The notes under the pieces were generated by a model. The model saw only the letters and a list, made by a program, of their open reading frames with translations, did not search any database and was not told the DNA's origin. A stretch of 36,152 nt of DNA from Hoeflea sp. (GTDB taxonomy: Bacteria > Pseudomonadota > Alphaproteobacteria > Rhizobiales > Rhizobiaceae). The DNA is taken from NCBI RefSeq assembly GCF_014359905.1, contig NZ_JACIYP010000051.1, positions 1 to 36,152 on the forward strand, in the 5' to 3' direction. Position numbers and translations under genes: made by a program. The stretch's first letter is position 1, and each line of letters begins with the position of its first letter. This document shows, piece after piece, positions 19,258 through 28,130 of this stretch.

Positions 19258-22200
19258 ATGAGTAAGACACCAGCGGACAAGAGCATTGACGAGCAGACCT
19301 TCGAGGCGCTCGAAGACGCACTGAAAATCGACCTCGACGATGACAGTCTGGGGGCGCTCGACGATATTTCGATCGAGGAGCTGGAGAGCAAGGTTTCCAG
19401 CGCCGCCCGCGAAATCAAAAACGCCGGCGAAAGCTATCCGGCCGCAGCGCAAGCCGCGGCTCCCGGCAAGAGCACCGCACCGCGCGTGCCGACCCCGCCC
19501 TTCACGCCTGCCGCGCCCCTGGCGCCGGCCAATGATGACAGCCGCAAGAACACCGCTGGCCTGCTGCGCGCGCTCGAAATCCGTTCGAGCCGCGGCGCCG
19601 TGCGCAACGCCACCGTCATTTCGGCGCTCTGGGCGGTTGGCGGCCTCGGCCTGGCCAACCTCATGCTGGCGCCCGCCATCTGGCAGATCCGCTCGGTCTC
19701 CGATCTGCTGGCCATGCCGGCGGCGGTCGGCTTTCTCGTCGCCATTGTCATTCCGATCCTGATCTTCTTCGCCTTCTCGATCATGATGGCCCGCGCCCGC
19801 GAAATGCGCTCGGCCGCCCGCTCCATGGCCGAAGTCGCGCTGCGCCTGGCCGAGCCCGAAAATATCGCCGGCGACCGCATTCTGACCGTCGGCCAGGCCG
19901 TGCGGCGCGAAGTCTCGGCCATGAACGAAGGCATCGAACGCACCATTGCGCGCGCTTCCGAGCTGGAAACCCTGGTGCATTCCGAAGTCAACGCGCTTGA
20001 ACGCAGCTATTCGGACAATGAAATGCGCGTCCGCGGCCTGGTGCAGGAACTCGGATCGGAACGCGATTCGATCGTCGGCCATGCCGAACGCCTGCGCGCT
20101 TCCATCTCCGGCGCGCATGAGCAGCTCAAGGAAGAACTGACCATCGCCAGCGAAGAGATCGCGGCGCGGATCTCGACATCGGGCCAGGCTTTCGCGCAGC
20201 TGATGGAGACAAGGGCGGCCAATCTTCAGGAACGCACGGTCGAAACCAGCCGCGAGCTCGAAGCCCTGCTCAGCGGCCGCACCGATGCGCTGGTCAACGC
20301 GCTCAAGGCGTCAGGCGGCGATCTGACCGACGAGTTCGACACACGGCTGGAAATGCTCAATGTCCAGCTCAACCATCGCGGCAAGGCGCTGTTGTCCGAA
20401 TTCGAGACCCGCGCCTCCACGCTCGACGCCAACACCGAAAAGCTCAACGCAGCACTCGGTGAGCGCGCCCGCCAGCTCAATGAAACGCTGATCGCCCGCA
20501 CGCGCGACATCTCCGACAGCCTCGGCGTCGGCCAGCAGGCCATCGCCGCGGGTCTTGAACAGACGCTCGCCGCACTCAATTCGTCGCTCGATGAAAAGGG
20601 CGCCTCGTTCCGGCAGTCGCTCAAATCCAGCGCCGACGACGCGATCATGGATCTCGATCTGCGGTCCGGCTTCTTCGAGGAGAAGCTCGAATCCTCGATC
20701 GGCCGCCTCACCGCTGCCTTCGACGAGCGCGTCGGCGAATTCACCTCCGCCTTCGACAGCCGCGCCGGCAGCCTTGACGGCAAGCTGTCGGAAAGCCTGA
20801 CGCGGATCAACGAGACGCTTCACGGCGGCACCAACGCCATGGACGGCATCCTCTCGGCCAGCCTCGAGCGGATCGGCGCGACCCTCTCGGATCGCAGCCA
20901 GGCCCTGGAAGCCACGCTCGGGTCCGGCGCCGAGCGCATCGAGATCTCCACATCGAGCGCCGCCGAGCGGATCGAAACCACGCTGGCGAGCCGTGCGGAC
21001 GCCATCGAGAAGACCTTGGCCGAAGGCGCAAACCGGATAAGCGACTCCCTGTCGGAGCGCAGCCAGGCTCTGGAAGCGACATTGGGTGCCGGGGCCGAGC
21101 GCATCGAAGCCTCCACGTCCGGCGCCGCCGAGCGCATCGAAGCCTCCACGTCCGGTGTTGCCGAGCGCATCGAAACCACGCTGGCGACCCGCACCGACGC
21201 CATCGAGAAGACCTTGGCCGACGGCGCAAACCGGATCGGCGCGACCCTCTCGGATCGCAGCCATGTTCTGGAAGCGACATTGGGAGCCGGGGCCGAGCGC
21301 ATCGAAGCCTCCACGTCCGACGCCGCGTATCGCATCGAAACCACGCTGGCGACCCGCACCGACGCCATCGAGAAGGCCATTCTGGCCGGCGCCGAGCGGA
21401 TCGACAGCAGCCTGAGCGAACGGTCCGCAGCCCTGTTCGGCTCAATTTCCGAAAGCGCCGATGCGCTCGACCGCAGGCTGGGCGAACGCGCAGGCAGTTT
21501 TGGCGCAGCCGTCAACGAGGCAGCCGATGCGCTCGACGGGCGCCTTGCCGCCCGCGCCGCAGCGATCCAGTCCGGGCTGTCCGAAGCGTCCGATCGCCTG
21601 GCGGCGACCCTCGACGTCGAAGGCCGGCGCTACACGGACGTGGCGCAGTCCGCGACCGATCGCATCGAAGGCACCCTGAGCAAGGGCACCGACCACATCG
21701 ACGAACGCCTGACGACCATGAACACCATGCTCGGAATCGGCCTCGAGTCCGTGTCCAAGACCATCGAAGGCAAGGCCACCGGCCTCGCCGCCAAGCTGCG
21801 CGAGGCCGTCGCCAACGCGGCGATGGAACTTGACGCCGAAGCGCTGAAGGCCGGCGAGACGCTGGAAAACGTCGGGTCCGGCTTTGCCGGCAGGATGGAC
21901 AACCAGGCCCGCGACTTTGCCCGCACCCTCGACATGCACGTCGAGGAACGCACCGCGCATCTGGCCGCCCACGCCGAGAATATTGCCAGCAGCATCTCCG
22001 CCAGCGCCACCGGTCTGGGTCATGAAGCCAGCCGCATCAGCGATCTGGTCGAACGCGTCGGCGAGACCGTCGGCAATCAGGCCAACGCCATTTCCGGCAC
22101 GCTGGACGCCAGCGAAGCACGGTTTGCGGCGCAGGCCGATGCGCTCGCCGCGCGGCTCGAGAAGGAAACCGGGGCGATCTCCGACCGTCTCGGCGAAACC

Positions 22201-24597
22201 ACCAACTCGCTGGTCTCGACGCTCGACGAGAAAACCGACGCGATTTCGAACCGCATCGGCGAAACCACGAACAATCTGGTGACGACGCTCGACGAAAGAA
22301 CCGAGGCGATCTCCAACCGCATCGGCGCGACCGCCAACAACCTGGTGACGACGCTCGACGAAAGAACCGAGGCGATCTCCAACCGCATCGGCGCGACCGC
22401 CAACAACCTGGTGACGACGCTCGACGAGAAAACCGACGCGATCTCCAATCGCATCGGCGCGACCACCCACAATCTGGTCTCCACCCTCGACGAGAGAACC
22501 GAGGCGATCTCCAATCGCATCGGAGCCACCACCAGCAGCCTGGTCTCCACCCTCGACGAGAAGGCCGGAGCCATCGACGTCCGTCTGCAGAAATCCGCCG
22601 ACGATATCGTCAGCCGCACCGGAACCCTCGGCGACGCGCTCAACCAGAAGGCCATCAACATCATCCAGAAGCTGGTCGAAGCCGAGAAGGCCATGGATAT
22701 CCGCGCCACCTCGGTGCATTCGACCCTGGACGAGCGCACCCGCGAGCTCAACTCCATGCTCGCCAGCCGCTCGGCAGAATTGTCGCGCGTCATCGACGAG
22801 CAGGCCCGTCCGCTGGTCGAGCAATATGCCGCAAGCGGCGAGGACTTCGCCAACCGCCTGACCGAGGTCACGCAGAACTCGACCGACCGTCTGCGCGCCG
22901 AAAACGCGGCCCTGATCAACGCCATCACCAACCGCACCAGCGAGACCCTGTCCGCCATCGAGACCGCCAATCAGAGCCTGAGCAGCAATGTCGGCACGCT
23001 GCTTGAACGTCTGGGCGTCAGCAACAAGGAAATCTCGACAGTCGTCGCCAACGCCGCCTCAACGCTCGGCTCGGCCAACGAGCAGCTGTCGCAGACCACC
23101 AGCGAGTTCTCGTCCTCGACCGAAAAGGCCGCGGAACTGCTGTCAGGCTCCGCGCGTCTTCTCGACGGCAAGGTCGAACGGCTCACCGATATCTCGAGCC
23201 GCACGCTCAACCAGGTTGGCGCCATTGCCGGCCGGTTCGACGATCACTCCAAGGTGCTGGCGTCGGCGTCCGACCTTCTGGGCGCGGCGCAGTCCAACCT
23301 CGCCTCGACGCTGGAAGAACGCCGCGAGGCGCTTCAGGCCCTGTCGCTCGGTCTCGTCAGCCGGTCCGAGCAGATCGAATCCACCATGCACTCGCTCGAG
23401 GACATCATCGAGAAGGCCTTCGCCAGCGCCGACGAACTCTCCAAGCGCGCCGCGATGCGGCTTGAAGGCGGATTGCGCAATGCCGCGGAAAACGCCGGCA
23501 AGCTGCTCGGCGACACCGAAGACCGGGCACAGGCGGCAGCCGGCATGATGCGCGAAAGCGTCCGCGAAGCCGTCGAGGATGCCGACAAACTGCTGCACAG
23601 CACCGAAAACCGCGCGCAAACGGCAGCCGGCAAGATGCGCGAAAGCGTCCGCGAAGCCGTCGAGGATGCCGACAAACTGCTGCGCAGCACCGAAAACCGC
23701 GCGCAAACGGCAGCCGGTACCCTGCGCGACAGCATGCGCGAGGCGATCGAGGACGCGATTGCGCGCTTCTCCGGCGCCACCGACGAGATCCGCCAGTCCG
23801 CGGCCGACATCAAGCGCGAGCTCGACGAAACCCGCAGCGAACTCAAGCGCGGCGCCTTCGACCTGCCCGAGGAAACCCGCGAAAGTGCGGCCGCCATGCG
23901 CCGCGCCGTGTCCGACCAGATCAAGGCGCTGCAGGAACTCTCGCAGATCGTCAGCCAGTCGAGCCAGCAGGCCGAGTTCAGCCAGCCGGCGCCGCGCGCC
24001 GCGGTGGCCCGCGCGGCGGCTCCCGCTCCGCAACCCGCGCCCCGGCTCGAGCCTGCTCCCGCGCCCAGGGCAGAAGCCCCGGTCCAGCGCGCGCCCCTGC
24101 GCGGCGCGCTTGAGCCGGCAGGCGCAGCCCCCGCCAAGAGCGACGGCTGGGTCAGCGACCTGCTGCGTGGCGCGTCGCGCGAGGAACAGGCGCCTGCCCG
24201 CGCCCCGGCAGCAACCCGGACGCCCGAGCGCAACCCGCGCCATGTCGTCGAATCGCTCAACTCGCTGTCGGTCGACATCGCCCGCGCCATCGATCATGAT
24301 GCCTCGGTCGACCTGTGGCGGCGCTACCAGCGCGGCGAACGCGATGTCTTCACCCGCAGGCTCTACACGCTGAAGGGCCAGCAGACCTTTGAGGAGATCA
24401 AGTCGAAATACGGCCGCGAGCCCGAGTTCCGCGCTGCCGTCGACCGCTACATCGCCGACTTCGAAAAGCTTCTGTCGGATGTCGCGCGCAATGACCGCGA
24501 CAACATGATGACCCAGACCTACCTCACCTCCGACACCGGCAAGGTCTACACCATGCTGGCCCACGCCAGCGGCCGCTTCGGCGGCCAGGAGCGCTGA
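19258..24597 (+). CDS. gpr: Growth Pole Ring-like giant apolipoprotein-type protein (GPR/RgsE)
   Basis: The protein has 1779 residues. An acidic N-terminal region (1-95) leads to two transmembrane helices (about 119-143 and 153-178). Then come some 1400 residues of amphipathic helical repeats resembling apolipoprotein A/E, including six 22-residue repeats (980-1111), 55-residue repeats (544-719) and 29-residue repeats (1421-1501). A Pro/Ala linker (about 1576-1660) precedes a conserved C-terminal domain (VESLNSLSVDIARAIDHDAS ... TYLTSDTGKVYTMLAHASG). This layout fits the Agrobacterium Growth Pole Ring protein and Sinorhizobium RgsE, which form a ring at the growing pole and are needed for rod shape. 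It is shorter than those (about 2100). The ATG at 19258 follows GAGG; an in-frame TTG lies three codons upstream. It is monocistronic. Confidence 0.88.
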   Translation: MSKTPADKSIDEQTFEALEDALKIDLDDDSLGALDDISIEELESKVSSAAREIKNAGESYPAAAQAAAPGKSTAPRVPTPPFTPAAPLAPANDDSRKNTAGLLRALEIRSSRGAVRNATVISALWAVGGLGLANLMLAPAIWQIRSVSDLLAMPAAVGFLVAIVIPILIFFAFSIMMARAREMRSAARSMAEVALRLAEPENIAGDRILTVGQAVRREVSAMNEGIERTIARASELETLVHSEVNALERSYSDNEMRVRGLVQELGSERDSIVGHAERLRASISGAHEQLKEELTIASEEIAARISTSGQAFAQLMETRAANLQERTVETSRELEALLSGRTDALVNALKASGGDLTDEFDTRLEMLNVQLNHRGKALLSEFETRASTLDANTEKLNAALGERARQLNETLIARTRDISDSLGVGQQAIAAGLEQTLAALNSSLDEKGASFRQSLKSSADDAIMDLDLRSGFFEEKLESSIGRLTAAFDERVGEFTSAFDSRAGSLDGKLSESLTRINETLHGGTNAMDGILSASLERIGATLSDRSQALEATLGSGAERIEISTSSAAERIETTLASRADAIEKTLAEGANRISDSLSERSQALEATLGAGAERIEASTSGAAERIEASTSGVAERIETTLATRTDAIEKTLADGANRIGATLSDRSHVLEATLGAGAERIEASTSDAAYRIETTLATRTDAIEKAILAGAERIDSSLSERSAALFGSISESADALDRRLGERAGSFGAAVNEAADALDGRLAARAAAIQSGLSEASDRLAATLDVEGRRYTDVAQSATDRIEGTLSKGTDHIDERLTTMNTMLGIGLESVSKTIEGKATGLAAKLREAVANAAMELDAEALKAGETLENVGSGFAGRMDNQARDFARTLDMHVEERTAHLAAHAENIASSISASATGLGHEASRISDLVERVGETVGNQANAISGTLDASEARFAAQADALAARLEKETGAISDRLGETTNSLVSTLDEKTDAISNRIGETTNNLVTTLDERTEAISNRIGATANNLVTTLDERTEAISNRIGATANNLVTTLDEKTDAISNRIGATTHNLVSTLDERTEAISNRIGATTSSLVSTLDEKAGAIDVRLQKSADDIVSRTGTLGDALNQKAINIIQKLVEAEKAMDIRATSVHSTLDERTRELNSMLASRSAELSRVIDEQARPLVEQYAASGEDFANRLTEVTQNSTDRLRAENAALINAITNRTSETLSAIETANQSLSSNVGTLLERLGVSNKEISTVVANAASTLGSANEQLSQTTSEFSSSTEKAAELLSGSARLLDGKVERLTDISSRTLNQVGAIAGRFDDHSKVLASASDLLGAAQSNLASTLEERREALQALSLGLVSRSEQIESTMHSLEDIIEKAFASADELSKRAAMRLEGGLRNAAENAGKLLGDTEDRAQAAAGMMRESVREAVEDADKLLHSTENRAQTAAGKMRESVREAVEDADKLLRSTENRAQTAAGTLRDSMREAIEDAIARFSGATDEIRQSAADIKRELDETRSELKRGAFDLPEETRESAAAMRRAVSDQIKALQELSQIVSQSSQQAEFSQPAPRAAVARAAAPAPQPAPRLEPAPAPRAEAPVQRAPLRGALEPAGAAPAKSDGWVSDLLRGASREEQAPARAPAATRTPERNPRHVVESLNSLSVDIARAIDHDASVDLWRRYQRGERDVFTRRLYTLKGQQTFEEIKSKYGREPEFRAAVDRYIADFEKLLSDVARNDRDNMMTQTYLTSDTGKVYTMLAHASGRFGGQER
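20887..21414 (+). repeat. Three long tandem repeats in gpr (165, 198, 165 bases)
   Basis: Repeat units begin at 20887, 21052 and 21250, each starting with a Ser-(Asp/Glu)-Arg-Ser codon block and running through AERIE...TTLA...DAIEKTLA segments. The middle unit is 33 bases longer because an 11-residue block (AERIEASTSG-type) is doubled. Lengths are multiples of 11 codons, the helical period of apolipoprotein-like repeats. Confidence 0.85.
22195..22590 (+). repeat. Six 66-base tandem repeats in gpr (22-residue apolipoprotein-type unit)
   Basis: Units start at 22195, 22261, 22327, 22393, 22459 and 22525. Each encodes a version of NLV(S/T)TLDE(R/K)T(E/D)AISNRIG. The central units are nearly identical in DNA, so the array is recent or kept uniform by recombination; the last is more diverged. 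Confidence 0.92.
23518..23760 (+). repeat. 87-base tandem repeats in gpr
   Basis: Units start at 23518, 23605 and 23692, and the third is shortened to about 69 bases. Each encodes E(N/D)RAQ.AAG.MRESVREAV followed, in the first two units, by EDADKLL.ST. Units one and two are almost identical over long DNA stretches. Confidence 0.88.
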
Positions 24598-24625
24598 GAG
24601 CTTCGAGCGACACGCGACAACCCCG

Positions 24626-24657
24626 GAACCCCGCCATCGCGCGGGGTTCTGCTGTTT
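24626..24657 (+). terminator. Terminator downstream of gpr
   Basis: GAACCCCG (24626-24633) pairs with CGGGGTTC (24642-24649) and is followed by a T-rich tail (TGCTGTTT). It lies 28 bases after the gpr stop. The T tract is interrupted, so efficiency is uncertain. Confidence 0.65.
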
Positions 24658-24859
24658 CGGGCCCGGGACTGATCGCCTCGATCACAAGCGCCTGGAGCTG
24701 GATACCCGCAACCAAAACTGTATCCGGGATGCGTCAATTTGCCGTCAGCCGCGCTATGGCGCGCGGGACGGTCTTCTCTAAATAGGAGGCCAGCCTGTTT
24801 TGCGAATCGGCAGACGCCGGAACCGCGAAAGCAGGGCGCGGCATCAAAGGAGTGTGGAC

Positions 24860-25234
24860 ATGGGACTGGCGGCGACATTTGCCTATCTGGCGATCATCGG
24901 AATTCTCGGCTGGCGCGCCTGGCATGGCAGCGACACCGAGAAGGTCATGTTCGTGGTCAACGTCATCCTGCTCTGGATGAGCGCCATCTGGCTGTTCGGC
25001 TACCCCGCCCTGATCGGGCCGGCCGTTGTGGCCGCCGGCGGCTTCCTGCTGTTCCTGGTGGTGATGACATCCTCGGACCTGCGGGTTCCCGTCGCCGCCC
25101 GCGCGCAGGTCGCGTCAACGGCGCCGGAGAAACCGGTCGAGGTTGATCGTCAAGCCGCCGTGAAGCAGAGTGGTGAAACACCGGCGTTGCAGACTGCCGG
25201 CAAACCGGTCAGATCCGCGACAGCGTCCAGCTGA
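24860..25234 (+). CDS. Small inner-membrane protein of unknown function
   Basis: The 124-residue protein has three hydrophobic segments: about 4-17 (short), 28-45 (VMFVVNVILLWMSAIWLF) and 48-68 (ALIGPAVVAAGGFLLFLVVM). A hydrophilic, probably disordered tail of about 50 residues follows, rich in Ala, Pro, Ser and charged residues. I do not recognise a family. The ATG at 24860 is supported by AAAGGAG seven bases upstream. Its last 26 bases overlap the end of the convergent lipoprotein gene, so neither has room for a terminator between them. Confidence 0.75.
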   Translation: MGLAATFAYLAIIGILGWRAWHGSDTEKVMFVVNVILLWMSAIWLFGYPALIGPAVVAAGGFLLFLVVMTSSDLRVPVAARAQVASTAPEKPVEVDRQAAVKQSGETPALQTAGKPVRSATASS

Positions 25235-25811
25235 CCATGTCCCGCACCACCACTTCGAACGCACGGTCGAGCGACTGCACGTAAGCCGCATTGCCCGATC
25301 CGGTCACCGGGGTGCTCGCGCGGAACACCTGTGACGCCACAACGACGCCATTGCGGTCGTTGAGGATCTTGGCCGAGATTTCCACCACCGCCTGCTCGCC
25401 GGCGTCAGCCTTGATCTCGAAGGCGCGGATGGCGGTAAGGATGTTGAAGTCGATCGCCAGACCGTCGCCGGGACGGCCGACGCCGCCGACGCGGCCGGAA
25501 TTCTCGAACGCCTGGACCAGCTTGTCCTGCACGATTTTCGGCAGTCTGTCCGACCATTGCGAATTGGCCAGATACTGCAGCGAAGACGACGTCGGGCGGA
25601 TGACGATCTGTTCGCTGTCGAGCGCCTTGAGCGCGGTCGGCTCATTGATCAGGATCTGGCGGCTGCGCGACCGCTCGCCGGTGACTTCCGGCGCGGACGA
25701 CAGCGCATAGGTGTCGGGCGGCGGATCCTTGACAAGCCCGGCGCAGCCGGAGAGCACCGACAGCATGGCAACCGCTATAATCAGACCACTCGCGTTCACG
25801 CCTGCGCCCAT
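25209..25811 (-). CDS. ABC-transport auxiliary lipoprotein of the Mla-type system
   Basis: The 200-residue lipoprotein has a signal segment ending in the lipobox LSGC (Cys23). The mature protein matches the ABC-type transport auxiliary component family (PqiC-like), with the typical TYALSS near the start, a VIRPTSSSLQYLANSQWSD block and a FENSGRVG...DF segment. It is the last gene of the mlaE-F-D-lipoprotein operon and would act in the periplasm, at the outer membrane, as partner of the MCE protein. I choose the ATG at 25811 since it places the signal peptide at the N-terminus; a TTG at 25883 overlapping the mlaD stop would add 24 residues before it. Confidence 0.85.
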   Translation of the reverse strand: MGAGVNASGLIIAVAMLSVLSGCAGLVKDPPPDTYALSSAPEVTGERSRSRQILINEPTALKALDSEQIVIRPTSSSLQYLANSQWSDRLPKIVQDKLVQAFENSGRVGGVGRPGDGLAIDFNILTAIRAFEIKADAGEQAVVEISAKILNDRNGVVVASQVFRASTPVTGSGNAAYVQSLDRAFEVVVRDMVSWTLSRI

Positions 25812-25879
25812 CTCCGAACCCCAGGTCCGGAATTTATACACTTCATTAACCAGTGTCTTGCGATGCAACCGCCAAAGAG

Positions 25880-27250
25880 TCAACGCCGGGTCCGCCCGTC
25901 ATACTGCTTGACCGCATCGCCGCCGAAAATAAGCCGCTGCGGATCCTGCTCGATGGTGGAGATAGACCGCTCGATGCGCTGGATCGAGCGCCGCGCGTCA
26001 TTGACCAGCGCCTCGACATCGTTCAGCCCGGATCCGGAAAAGCGCTGCAGATTGTCCGCGATCGGCCCGATCCGCGCGTTGAGCGTGGTGGCGACATCCC
26101 GGAACGATTTGAGCGTCGCTTCCGCATCGGCAAGCAGGTTTGACGCGTCACCCTCGCCCAGGAAACCGTCGATCTTGGCCAGCACCCCGTCGACCCGTGT
26201 CGAGGCGGCGTTGAGCGTGCTGGTCATCTGCTTGACGTCGGAGATGATGAGATCGTAATCTTGGTTGCGGGCGCTGAAGGTCTCGGCCACACCGCGCGCA
26301 TCGGCAAGCGCCTTGCGCGCATCGGCGCTGGCAGCGGCAATATCGTCGATGGCCTGGCCGGCCTTGGCCGGATCGATGCCCGCAAGCATGGTGTCGACCT
26401 TTTCCAGCGAAGCGCCGGCAGTCGATGCCAGCGTCTTCAGCGAATCGGCTGCCTCGCTGAAGCTCTCCAGCGTCTGGGTGATGTTGCCCGACGCCGCCGC
26501 GACTTCGCTGGTGGCGGTGTCGACATTGGCGAGAATCCGGTCGATCTTTTCGGGGTCCACCGCATTGATCAGGTTTTCCGCCGAGGCGAGCGCGCTCTCG
26601 ATGCGGCCCGACACCGATTTGACCACCTCTGACAGGTTGCCCACGCTCTTGAGAAAATCATCGATGCCGTCGGCATTGTCGCGCAACGCGCCGGTGAAGG
26701 TCTCGGTGTTCTTCAAGGTCTCGGTCAGCGGCCCGCGCGCATCGACGACGAAGCCTTCGATCTGCCCGACGACCCGGTTGGCGCGATTGAGGATATCGTC
26801 GGCGGTGGCGAGCAGGTTGGTTACGCTGGAGGGATCGGCGGTGATCTCGGCCACCCTGCCCTCGGTCATGGCGCGGACCAGGATATTGTCATTGCTGGGC
26901 GTGCCGCCCTGCATCTCGATATAGGCCGAACCGGTCAATCCCTGGATTTCCAGCGCCGCGCGCGTGTCGGTGTAGATCGGCGTGTTGGCCTGCACCTCGG
27001 TCATGGCGATGACGAATTCCGGGCTCTCCGGATCGATGCTGAGCCGGCGGATCACGCCGTAGGGAATGCCGTTGAACCGCACCGGGGATCCGACGGAAAG
27101 CCCGTTGGCGGAGCCCGGGATGCGCACGATCAGCGGCGCGGTTTCACCGCCGCCGCCATATTTCGCCATCCAGTAAATGAACCCGAACGCCGACAGCATC
27201 ACCAACAGGGTGAAGAGTCCGACGATTGCGTAATTGGCCCGCGTTTCCAT
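25880..27250 (-). CDS. mlaD: MCE-domain substrate-binding protein (MlaD-like)
   Basis: The 456-residue protein has an N-terminal inner-membrane anchor (about 8-29) and an MCE domain at about 38-115, with the family pattern GSANGLSVGSPVRFNGIPYG and a later IQGLTGSAYIEMQGG. A long helical periplasmic region up to the C-terminus consists of Ala/Asp/Leu-rich coiled-coil repeats. MCE proteins form hexameric rings or tubes that carry lipids across the periplasm. The gene starts with a TAATG overlap on the ATPase gene, and its stop overlaps a possible TTG of the next gene. It is longer than E. coli MlaD (about 180 residues), closer to MCE proteins of the Mce4/rhizobial type. Confidence 0.93.
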   Translation of the reverse strand: METRANYAIVGLFTLLVMLSAFGFIYWMAKYGGGGETAPLIVRIPGSANGLSVGSPVRFNGIPYGVIRRLSIDPESPEFVIAMTEVQANTPIYTDTRAALEIQGLTGSAYIEMQGGTPSNDNILVRAMTEGRVAEITADPSSVTNLLATADDILNRANRVVGQIEGFVVDARGPLTETLKNTETFTGALRDNADGIDDFLKSVGNLSEVVKSVSGRIESALASAENLINAVDPEKIDRILANVDTATSEVAAASGNITQTLESFSEAADSLKTLASTAGASLEKVDTMLAGIDPAKAGQAIDDIAAASADARKALADARGVAETFSARNQDYDLIISDVKQMTSTLNAASTRVDGVLAKIDGFLGEGDASNLLADAEATLKSFRDVATTLNARIGPIADNLQRFSGSGLNDVEALVNDARRSIQRIERSISTIEQDPQRLIFGGDAVKQYDGRTRR

Positions 27251-28119
27251 TATGTCGCTTCGCTTTTCTGGCTGCTTGCCTGCATGGACGCCGGATCGGT
27301 TCCCGTCACGGGTTCCTGTTTGCTGTCCGGTATCATCCGTGCCCTCTTCCCCCGGAAATAGGATTGCACCCAGGGGTCGTCAAATGAAAGCATGTCATCG
27401 ATCGTGCCTTCGACCAGAACGCGCTTGTCGCCGAGCACCGCAATGCGGTCGCAGACCGAGAACAGGCTGTCGAGGTCATGGGTCACCATGTACACGGTGA
27501 GACCCAGGGTGTCGCGCAGCCGGGCGATCAGCTCGTCGAACTCCGCCGCCCCGATCGGGTCAAGCCCGGAAGTCGGCTCGTCAAGGAACACCAGGTCCGG
27601 ATCGAGCGCAAGAGCACGCGCCAGCGCTGCGCGCTTGATCATGCCGCCGGACAATTCGGACGGGTACTTGTCCACCGCATCCGGCGCAAGCCCGACCATT
27701 GCCACCTTGAGTTCGGCCAGTTCGTCCATCAGCGGCTTCGGCAGATCCAGATATTCGCGCATCGGAACCTGGATGTTCTCGCGCACGGTCAGGGCGGAAA
27801 ACAGCGCGCCATGCTGGAACAGCACGCCCAGCCGCATGTCGAGTTCGATCTTCTTGGCCTCGTCAACCGCGTCATAATCCTCGCCCAGGATGCGGATCTT
27901 GCCCTTCTGGCGCGGAATGAGACGCAGGATCGAGCGCATCAGCACCGACTTGCCGGTGCCCGACCCGCCAACGAAGCCGAGGATCTCGCCGCGATAGACG
28001 TCGAGATCGAGGTGTTCGAGCACCTTGTTCTTGCCGAAGGCCACGCAGACGTCGCGCGCCGACAAAAGCACTTCGCCTTTGCCGCTGCTTTCGGGGAGCT
28101 TGTGATCTGGCTGGTTCAT
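27250..28119 (-). CDS. mlaF: ABC transporter ATP-binding protein (MlaF-like)
   Basis: The 289-residue ATPase has Walker A GGSGTGKS (51-58), a Q-loop FQHGALFSALTV, the signature LSGGM (156-160), Walker B LVFLDE (176-181), a D-loop SGLDP and the switch histidine in VTHDLDS. The LSGGMIKRAALARAL form of the signature is typical of MlaF/TtgA-type lipid transport ATPases. It energises the MlaE permease. I choose the ATG at 28119, preceded by AGGA; a TTG at 28134 overlapping the permease stop is an alternative. It is encoded between permease and MCE protein. Confidence 0.95.
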   Translation of the reverse strand: MNQPDHKLPESSGKGEVLLSARDVCVAFGKNKVLEHLDLDVYRGEILGFVGGSGTGKSVLMRSILRLIPRQKGKIRILGEDYDAVDEAKKIELDMRLGVLFQHGALFSALTVRENIQVPMREYLDLPKPLMDELAELKVAMVGLAPDAVDKYPSELSGGMIKRAALARALALDPDLVFLDEPTSGLDPIGAAEFDELIARLRDTLGLTVYMVTHDLDSLFSVCDRIAVLGDKRVLVEGTIDDMLSFDDPWVQSYFRGKRARMIPDSKQEPVTGTDPASMQASSQKSEAT

Positions 28120-28130
28120 GCGGTCCTGGC

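Noticed and set aside
22195..22590. CRISPR-like array of regular repeats
   Set aside because: The units are contiguous 66-base coding repeats in frame with gpr and have no unique spacers between them.
21442..22824. 460-codon minus-strand frame opposite gpr
   Set aside because: It is an antisense shadow created by the repetitive codons of gpr; repeats in it mirror the gpr repeats.
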